DNA of 64,000 bases from Streptomyces zhihengii (GTDB taxonomy: Bacteria; Actinomycetota; Actinomycetes; Streptomycetales; Streptomycetaceae). Under the pieces are notes generated by a model, which was not told the DNA's origin, searched no databases, and saw only the letters and a list, made by a program, of their open reading frames with translations. The position numbers and the translations under genes were made by a program. Below are positions 59,901 to 64,000 of this stretch, piece by piece. The DNA lies in contig NZ_JAFEJA010000002.1 in NCBI RefSeq assembly GCF_016919245.1, forward strand, positions 1,180,501 through 1,244,500, in the 5' to 3' direction. Numbering within the stretch: position 1 is the stretch's first letter; the number at the start of each line of letters is the position of its first letter.

Positions 59901-60744
59901 GCGCATCGACGACGGCGCACCCGCCTCCGCCTCGCGGCTCGTGCGCCTCGGCGGCGACGGCCGGGGCACCCAGGTCTTCGTCTGGCCGGGGCTGGGCGGC
60001 TACCCGATGAACCTGCGCCCGCTCGCGCAGGGCGTCGCCGGTGAACGCTCGCTGATCGGGATCCAGGCCCACGGCGTCAACCCGGGCGAGACGCCCCACA
60101 CCACGATCCGCCGGATGGCGGAGGCGGACGTCGCCGAGATCCGCCGGATCCAGCCGATGGGCCCGTACACGCTCTGGGGCTACTCGTTCGGCGCCCGGGT
60201 CGCCTTCGAGGCCGCCTGGCAGCTGGAGCAGGCAGGCGAGAAGGTGGAGAACCTGCTGCTCATCTGCCCGGGAAACCCGCCGGTGCGGAAGCGGAAGGGC
60301 GCGGGCCGGGCCCGCGCGGCGTCGTTCGCCGACCCGGCATACGTCTCCGTCCTCTACTCGGTGTTCGCCGGCACCGCCCACGGCCCCGGTGTGGACGCCT
60401 GCCTCCGCGAGACCGCGGACGAGGACTCCTTCACCGCCTTCGTCCGCCGGACCATCCCCACGCTCGACGAGGGGACCGTGCGCCGCGTCACCGAGGTCGT
60501 CGCGGTCACCTACGCGTTCGAGTACACCTTCCGCGAACTCCGGGAGCGCCGAGTGGAAGCACCCGTGACCGTCTTCAAGGCGCGCGGCGACGACTACTCC
60601 TCCCTGGAGAGCGCCTCCGGCTGGTCGGCCCGCCCGCCACGGGTCGTCCACCTCGACGGGGACCACTACGAGGTGCTCCGGGAGGACCGCGTCGCGGAAC
60701 TGGTCGCCGCCATCCGCGGCCTGGACCCCGCCCGGGGAGGCTGA
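56908..60744 (+). CDS. indC: Indigoidine-synthetase-type NRPS (A with inserted oxidase, T, TE)
   Basis: A 1278-residue single-module NRPS of BpsA/IndC layout and length. Adenylation motifs: HTSGSSGSPKG (163-173), NLYGPTE (301), YRTGDLA (393), GRVDNQVKLRGHRIELEEV (411-429). A flavin oxidase (McbC-like) is inserted at about 430-880 (SHHxS-like region, FARKTYRFYEGG, LLPKYAYASPGALYATQLY, GYSSRSGHPLPAS), before LPDYMVP (884) and NGKTD (904). The carrier Ser964 is in GGNSLHS. The thioesterase has GYSFG (Ser1093) and His1253. Family enzymes activate L-Gln, oxidise and cyclise it, and release the indigoidine monomer. Leu121 is TTA (57268-57270), so expression should need bldA. Confidence 0.95.
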   Translation: MGITSPRPEEHHHDSLPSLLRRQARAHRGRVAVCGAEGDLTFGELRDAAERIGSHLVGLGVRPDTCVGLFAEPSADVVTGVWGILTAGAAYLPLSPDYPDPRLRYMADDAGVRVVVTQPHLRGRLRGLVSEGTVVVTVREAMAAAGRHPLPEVRGEHLAYVIHTSGSSGSPKGVMIEHRSIVAQVRWLERNGHIGPQVSVLQKTPISFDAAQWEILAAAAGTRVVMSTPGMFRDPQGIVALIRERGVTALQAVPTLLRALADTDGFPACATLARVFSGGEALTRSLAQDLYRALPGISLVNLYGPTETTINATSLRIDPDSLGDSCPFLLPVGHPVDGVTCHVLDENRRPVGAGRSGELYIGGIQVARGYTGPPDATRERFHPSPFHPGERLYRTGDLARWNTDGTLQFEGRVDNQVKLRGHRIELEEVASRVEEHPWVRKAVAVVTPDPRTGSPTLVAAVELDERTAALMDQGRADSGHHRSKSSRLQVTAQLAHRGLREPALLAGRPVVRLASPEASDEQRLTAFARKTYRFYEGGRVTLDDVRALLAPRPAEAPAPGEVTGLTAAELGHLLRWLGPHRSAERLLPKYAYASPGALYATQLYLEIDGVAGLSGIYYHHPVDHTLVRVGDHPSAGGAPGLTLHFLGKRRAIEPVYRNNIGEVLEFEAGHMLGVLEEVLPPYGLTVRPAGHHPSVAPLLDAADDDHYLGTFAIVPHDGRPRPEEAELFVQAHGDRVAGLPGGLYRLHEGELVPVGADVVERRHVIAINQGVYDRASFGISAVSRASEAWRHYIVLGTLLHRLQRVPGMGLMSAGYSSRSGHPLPASLRLDELLRLARVPAAPASYFFVGGRVTTGQTEHQGMDEDAVHTQGPAEMIREDAGRFLPDYMVPARVVVVDRLPVTANGKTDLTAAALLPEVTAAGTAAVHVEPATRTERWLAAEWGRLLGYEKVSTQDDFFASGGNSLHSVALVNRVNRRFGTRLPLQTVLDVPRLADLAARIDDGAPASASRLVRLGGDGRGTQVFVWPGLGGYPMNLRPLAQGVAGERSLIGIQAHGVNPGETPHTTIRRMAEADVAEIRRIQPMGPYTLWGYSFGARVAFEAAWQLEQAGEKVENLLLICPGNPPVRKRKGAGRARAASFADPAYVSVLYSVFAGTAHGPGVDACLRETADEDSFTAFVRRTIPTLDEGTVRRVTEVVAVTYAFEYTFRELRERRVEAPVTVFKARGDDYSSLESASGWSARPPRVVHLDGDHYEVLREDRVAELVAAIRGLDPARGG

Positions 60745-60809
60745 CCCGTCACGAGACCGGCCGGCGCCCGCCGGTCCCCTCACCCGCAACGCCCCCGCAA
60801 CCCAACCCC

Positions 60810-60832
60810 GGGGCCGCCGCGAGGGCGGCCCC
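60810..60832 (+). terminator. Stem-loop between the NRPS and tautomerase genes
   Basis: GGGGCCGCC (60810-60818) pairs with GGCGGCCCC (60824-60832) across GCGAG. It may terminate or attenuate NRPS transcripts before the two small downstream genes. Confidence 0.5.
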
Positions 60833-60853
60833 GTATCCGGAAGGAACCCGGCC

Positions 60854-61108
60854 GTGCCCCATGTCACCGTCCAGCACTTCACCCGTACGTTCACCGATGC
60901 CGAGAAGGCCGATCTCGTCGAGGCGGTGACGGAGGCGGTCACCCGCGTCTTCGGCACCGGCCCGGGGAACGTGTCCCTCGCCGTCGAAGCGGTCGATCCG
61001 TCCGACTGGACCGAGCAGGTCTACCGGCCGGCCGTCGAGGAGCGGCCCGAACTGCTGTGGAAGCACCCCGAGTACACCCCGTCGGCCGGCGGCGAGGGCG
61101 ACCGATGA
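60854..61108 (+). CDS. 4-oxalocrotonate tautomerase-family small enzyme
   Basis: An 84-residue protein beginning (V)[17 protein letters not shown]. After removal of the initiator, Pro1 would be the catalytic base of the tautomerase superfamily. The helix [14 protein letters not shown] and the strand [14 protein letters not shown] fit the beta-alpha-beta fold. GTG 60854 follows GGAAGGAA. Its stop overlaps the psuG-like start (ATGA at 61105-61108). A role in isomerising the oxidised glutarimide made by the NRPS, or an imine/enamine step, is conceivable but unproven. Confidence 0.82.
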   Translation: MPHVTVQHFTRTFTDAEKADLVEAVTEAVTRVFGTGPGNVSLAVEAVDPSDWTEQVYRPAVEERPELLWKHPEYTPSAGGEGDR

Positions 61109-62046
61109 GGTCCGCGGGCCGTGCGATCCCCGTCGTCCCCACCGCGGAGGTCCGCGAGGCCCTGTACGAGGGCCGGCCGGTCGTCGCCCTGGAGTCCAAC
61201 GTCATCACCCACGGTCTCGCCTACCCGGCCAACGTGGAGGCCGCCCACAAGGTGGAGGCGGCGGTGCGCAAGGGCGGTGCCGTACCGGCCACCATCTGCG
61301 TGGACGGCGGTGCGATCCGGGTCGGCATGTCCGACGCGGAGATCGAGCGCTTCGCCTCCGAGCCGGGCATCCCGAAGGTGTCCAGCCGCGACCTGCCGGT
61401 GGTCCTCGCCCGGGGCGGCCGGGGCGCGACCACGGTCGCCTCCTCGCTCGTCGCGGCCGAACTCGTCGGCATCCCGTTCTTCGCCTCGGCCGGTCTCGGC
61501 GGGGTGCACCGGGGCGCGCCGACGACGATGGACGTCTCCTCCGATCTGATCCAGCTCACCCGGTCGAAGGTGGCGGTGGTCTGCGCCGGCGCGAAGATGA
61601 TCCTCGACCTGAAGCTGACGATGGAGTACCTGGAGACGCACTGCGTGCCCGTGATCTCCACCGGATCCGACGACTTCCCGGCCTTCTACTGCGCCTCCAG
61701 CGGCGTGCGTTCGCCGCACCGGGTGGACGACGACGACCTGCTGGCCCGGATCGTCGCCACGCACTGGGCGGCCGGACAGCCCGGCGGTGTGGTCATCACC
61801 ACGCCGCCGCGCCCCGAGGACGCGGTGGATCCCGCCGAGGCCGAACAGGCCATCGCCGAGGCCCTCGCGAGCGCCGAGCGGGACGGCGTGCGGGGCCAGG
61901 GGCTCACCAAGTACCTGATGCGCGCGGTCGACCGAGCGACCGGCGGCCGGACGGCGAAGGCCAATCTCGCCGTGCTCGTCTCCACCGCCGAGACCGGGGG
62001 GCGACTGGCCGCCGCCTACGCCCGCCATCGGGCCGCGGCCGCCTGA
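61105..62046 (+). CDS. indA: Pseudouridine-5'-phosphate glycosidase (IndA/PsuG type)
   Basis: A 313-residue enzyme of the PsuG family, which makes or breaks the C-glycosidic bond between ribose 5-phosphate and a uracil-like base. Conserved parts are [67 protein letters not shown] and the Asp/Lys region [20 protein letters not shown]. In indigoidine clusters it is called IndA; in C-nucleoside pathways it would couple the base to ribose phosphate. Coupled to the tautomerase gene and last in the operon. Confidence 0.93.
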   Translation: MRSAGRAIPVVPTAEVREALYEGRPVVALESNVITHGLAYPANVEAAHKVEAAVRKGGAVPATICVDGGAIRVGMSDAEIERFASEPGIPKVSSRDLPVVLARGGRGATTVASSLVAAELVGIPFFASAGLGGVHRGAPTTMDVSSDLIQLTRSKVAVVCAGAKMILDLKLTMEYLETHCVPVISTGSDDFPAFYCASSGVRSPHRVDDDDLLARIVATHWAAGQPGGVVITTPPRPEDAVDPAEAEQAIAEALASAERDGVRGQGLTKYLMRAVDRATGGRTAKANLAVLVSTAETGGRLAAAYARHRAAAA

Positions 62047-62070
62047 CGCACGTCGTCACGGGCGGGGGGT

Positions 62071-62092
62071 GGCCGGCTTCGATCCGCCGGCC
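62071..62092. terminator. Stem-loop between convergent genes
   Basis: GGCCGGC (62071-62077) pairs with GCCGGCC (62086-62092) across eight bases. It lies between the indA stop (62046) and the convergent kinase stop (62130). Confidence 0.55.
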
Positions 62093-62129
62093 GCCCCGGC
62101 CCGCCCCGGCGGGCGGGCCGGCGGGCACC

Positions 62130-62765
62130 TCACAACGCGAGCGCGGGGACCCCGGGGGTACGGGTCGCGGCGCACACGCCCGGTGCCCGCGAGGGCGCCG
62201 CGGGCGCGAGGGTCGGCCCGATCAGCGGCATGACGGCCGCGAGCATCTCCGCCTCGCTCGCGGTCCCGTCCACGACCAGATCGGCCGCCGCCCGGGACGG
62301 CGCGACATGGGCCGCGTGGCGGTCCCGGCCCGTCTGCAGATAGTTGCGCAGGGAGAGCAGCGGGTCCTGCCGCTGCGCCTCGATCTTCCGGAGGATCTTG
62401 CGGGCCAGGCGTATGTCGTCGGGGGTGTCGACGTACACCCGCCACGCCGCGCGCCGCACCACCGACGGCAGTGTCAGCGCGAACAGCCCCTCGACCACCA
62501 CCAGCAGCACACCGGGGCGCAGCAGCGCGGCGTCGATGGCGTCCGTCACGGCCGTCTCGTCGATCGACCCCGGATGGTTCCAGTCGAGGATGGAGTGTCC
62601 GCTGGCACTGACCGTCCACACACCTCGCAGGGGGTCGTGCGCGGGCACGTAGTAGTCGTCCAGATGGATCAGTGCCACGGTGTCGGGACACTCCAGCGAC
62701 AGGGCTTCGGCAAGGGTGGACTTGCCGGATGCGGTGCCGCCTGCGACCGCCAGTACACCCGTCAT
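62130..62765 (-). CDS. Uridine-kinase-like P-loop NTPase
   Basis: A 211-residue kinase. The Walker A loop is VAGGTASGKSTLAEAL, then VALIHLDDYYVPAHDPLRG and WNHPGSIDE (nucleoside-binding Asp/Tyr/Trp), VVVEGLFAL, and the lid Arg in DTPDDIRLARKILRK. This is the uridine kinase/phosphoribulokinase pattern. It would phosphorylate uridine or a related nucleoside. A 40-residue Ala/Pro tail follows. ATG 62765 follows GAGGAGCG. It converges on the indigoidine operon, which also handles uridine-like nucleotides. Confidence 0.87.
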   Translation of the reverse strand: MTGVLAVAGGTASGKSTLAEALSLECPDTVALIHLDDYYVPAHDPLRGVWTVSASGHSILDWNHPGSIDETAVTDAIDAALLRPGVLLVVVEGLFALTLPSVVRRAAWRVYVDTPDDIRLARKILRKIEAQRQDPLLSLRNYLQTGRDRHAAHVAPSRAAADLVVDGTASEAEMLAAVMPLIGPTLAPAAPSRAPGVCAATRTPGVPALAL

Positions 62766-63322
62766 ACCGGGCGCTCCTCATGTGCTCAAAGGGAATAGAC
62801 GAAGCGGCTGACAAGCCGAGTGGAGGGACTGTAAGGCCGCGTGCTCGCCCCTGGCAAGCAGGGAAAAGCGACCCGGCTCGGCGGCGGCCGGGACCCCGGC
62901 TTCCGGCCGGCCCGCGCGCCCGTCCCGGCGATGCCGCGGACCGTCGGCGGGGGCGTGGCGGGCCCCCTCGACGGCAGGGTTCCGTCGTCCGTCACGCACC
63001 TCGGGCGCGTGTCGACGCGAAGAACGCATCAGCTGCGACGAACCCCTGAAGCACCTTGCGGATGCCACCTCAGGGCTCTCCTTCACCTCTTGGATGATCC
63101 GCCGGACCGAGGGCCGCCCGGCGGGCCGCTTTCCGTGCGCTGATCCCATGGCCCCGACAGTCCGAAGACTGTTTGACTGACTCGCGCCGGCCCCGAAGCG
63201 GAGAAGTGGCTCTCGCCGACTTCCGGCCGGCCGGAAGGGCCCCGCGTGCTGTCCGTGGTGTTCGGCGCGCGGGGGCCCTCGTCACCCCGCCGTCCCGGCC
63301 GGCCGTGTGCCCGGTGGCCGGT
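62766..63322. other. Intergenic region with one palindrome
   Basis: 557 bp upstream of the kinase and downstream of the MarR gene. No coding frame is convincing. A 16-bp palindrome is described separately at 63157. Confidence 0.5.
63157..63172. promoter_or_regulatory. 16-bp palindrome ACAGTC-CGAA-GACTGT
   Basis: ACAGTC (63157-63162) and GACTGT (63167-63172) are perfect complements around CGAA. The site is about 390 bp upstream of the kinase start and 150 bp beyond the MarR stop. It may be an operator or a small terminator loop. Confidence 0.35.
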
Positions 63323-63811
63323 TCAGCCGAAGTCGTCGGGGACGATGCGCAGTTTCTCCGCGATGCGGGCGAGGGCCTTCCGGTCGGTGGCGTTGAGCGC
63401 GTCGAGGACGGTGTGGCGTACGGAGCGCAGGTGGGTGGGCGCCGCCCGCTCGACGAGGGCGAAGCCGGCGTCGGTGAGTTCGGCGAGGGTGTAGCGGCCG
63501 TCGGCGGGGTCGGGTGTCCGTACGATCCAGCCGCGTTGTTCGCAGCGTTTGACGACGTTGGACAGGCGGGAGAGCGACCCGCTGGCGAGGAAGGCGAGTT
63601 CGCCCATCCGCAGCCTGCGCCCCGGGGCCTCCGAGAGGTGGCTGAGGACGAGGTACTCGAACAGGGTGAGGCCGTGGTCCTGCCGCAGTGGTGACTCGAG
63701 CTTGCCGGGCAGCAGCAGGACGAGGGAGATCAGCCCTGTCCACGCGGCCTTCTCCTGCTCGTCGAGCCATCGCAGCTCCTCTTCGTCCTCGTGATCGCCC
63801 GCGCCGCTCAT
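63323..63811 (-). CDS. MarR-family transcriptional regulator
   Basis: A 162-residue repressor with winged-helix core LTLFEYLVLSHLSEAPGRRLRMGELAFLASGSLSRLSNVVKRCEQRGWIVRTPDPADGRYTLAELTDAG (shown by its parts: RMGELAF, SRLSNVVKRCEQRGWI, DPADGRYTLAEL). ATG 63811 has GGAGG five bases upstream; ATG 63832 adds seven residues. Two matching 20-bp palindromes lie between it and the divergent gene at 63963, so it probably represses both. Confidence 0.88.
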   Translation of the reverse strand: MSGAGDHEDEEELRWLDEQEKAAWTGLISLVLLLPGKLESPLRQDHGLTLFEYLVLSHLSEAPGRRLRMGELAFLASGSLSRLSNVVKRCEQRGWIVRTPDPADGRYTLAELTDAGFALVERAAPTHLRSVRHTVLDALNATDRKALARIAEKLRIVPDDFG

Positions 63812-63864
63812 GGGCCCCTCCGTCTTGGTCATGGATCTTCCCGCCTCTCCGACGACACCCGCAA

Positions 63865-63917
63865 TGACTTTGCGCTTGAAGTCATCGCTTGCTAGTCTCA
63901 CTTTACGCGTGAAGTGA
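63865..63917. promoter_or_regulatory. Twin 20-bp palindromic operators of the MarR protein
   Basis: TGACTTTGCGCTTGAAGTCA (63865-63884) and TCACTTTACGCGTGAAGTGA (63898-63917) share T-n-ACTTT-n-CGC-n-TGAAGT-n-A with perfect 6-bp arms. They lie 33 bp apart centre to centre, about three helical turns, between divergent starts. Confidence 0.75.
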
Positions 63918-63962
63918 TGTCGGGGGAAACGCGCCCCCTGTGGACAGGAAAGAGGGACCACC

Positions 63963-64000
63963 ATGAGCACCGTCACCTTCGGCGTCGCCCCCGGCTACGG
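63963..64000 (+). CDS. Start of an unidentified gene (partial)
   Basis: ATG 63963, preceded by AAAGAGGGA, opens MSTVTFGVAPGY and runs off the window. It is the divergent partner of the MarR gene and should be under its two operators. The protein is too short here to identify. Confidence 0.6.
   Translation, partial: MSTVTFGVAPGY

Noticed and set aside
58198..60957. A 919-codon minus-strand open frame opposite the NRPS gene
   Set aside because: Antisense open frames are common when codon third positions are G or C. The sense strand has the complete BpsA-type motif order, and the antisense product has no recognisable domain.

Overview
The window is chromosomal DNA of a Streptomyces-like actinomycete. 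It is very GC-rich, uses GTG starts and 4-base stop/start overlaps (ATGA, GTGA) freely, has only rare TTA leucine codons, and carries genus-typical gene families: SpoIIE-type phosphatases with STAS and RsbW-like proteins, an ergothioneine operon, dodecin, a DasR-like operator and an indigoidine-type NRPS. All identifications come from reading the sequence and from memory of protein families; no database search was run.

Layout. (1) 0-7.3 kb is a partner-switching region with two SpoIIE-type phosphatases, two STAS proteins, one RsbW-like kinase and a MarR regulator. It ends in a translationally coupled trio at 4067-7325: PAS/GAF-SpoIIE phosphatase, a B12-binding protein with the W-x9-EH motif known from B12 photoreceptors, and a STAS protein. 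(2) 7.4-14.6 kb is ordinary core: HxlR regulator with a divergent imine-reductase-like enzyme, RNase HI, a MITE-like repeat, dodecin, an orphan sugar-binding lipoprotein behind a DasR-type operator, and an OlsB/OlsA pair for ornithine lipid. (3) 14.5-18.9 kb is egtABCD (ergothioneine), divergent from a bacterial-type PARG. (4) 20.6-22.4 kb is an IS200/IS605-family element with intact tnpB and frameshifted tnpA, inserted directly upstream of a PemK/MazF-like gene. (5) 22.5-33.3 kb is core: LacI regulator, thiolase, thioredoxin and a divergent flavin disulfide reductase, an AEC transporter, a GyrB-like protein with a degenerate ATP site, a TPR protein and a pirin.

(6) 33.2-39.5 kb is a decayed 6.2-kb integrative element. 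It is bounded by a 77-bp perfect direct repeat at the 3' end of the pirin gene and carries a truncated tyrosine-integrase gene next to the right end, a group II intron remnant, a dead transposase, a TTA-containing regulator with a coupled acetyltransferase, and three small overlapping minus-strand genes. (7) 39.6-53.9 kb is mixed core and accessory: lipoprotein, SUKH protein, a DUF302 pseudogene, oxidoreductase/AraC and TetR/hydrolase pairs, metG, and cupin and SGNH enzymes.

(8) 54.4-62.8 kb is the most interesting biosynthetic locus: uracil phosphoribosyltransferase, EamA exporter and HAD phosphatase in a coupled operon, then an indigoidine-synthetase-type NRPS (A with inserted oxidase, T, TE; one TTA codon), a small tautomerase and a pseudouridine-5'-phosphate glycosidase (IndA type), with a uridine-kinase-like gene convergent at the end. 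The set resembles what I recall of the minimycin/indigoidine system, in which the phosphatase, transporter and uracil phosphoribosyltransferase give self-resistance. (9) The window ends with a MarR regulator and two 20-bp operators in front of a divergent truncated gene.
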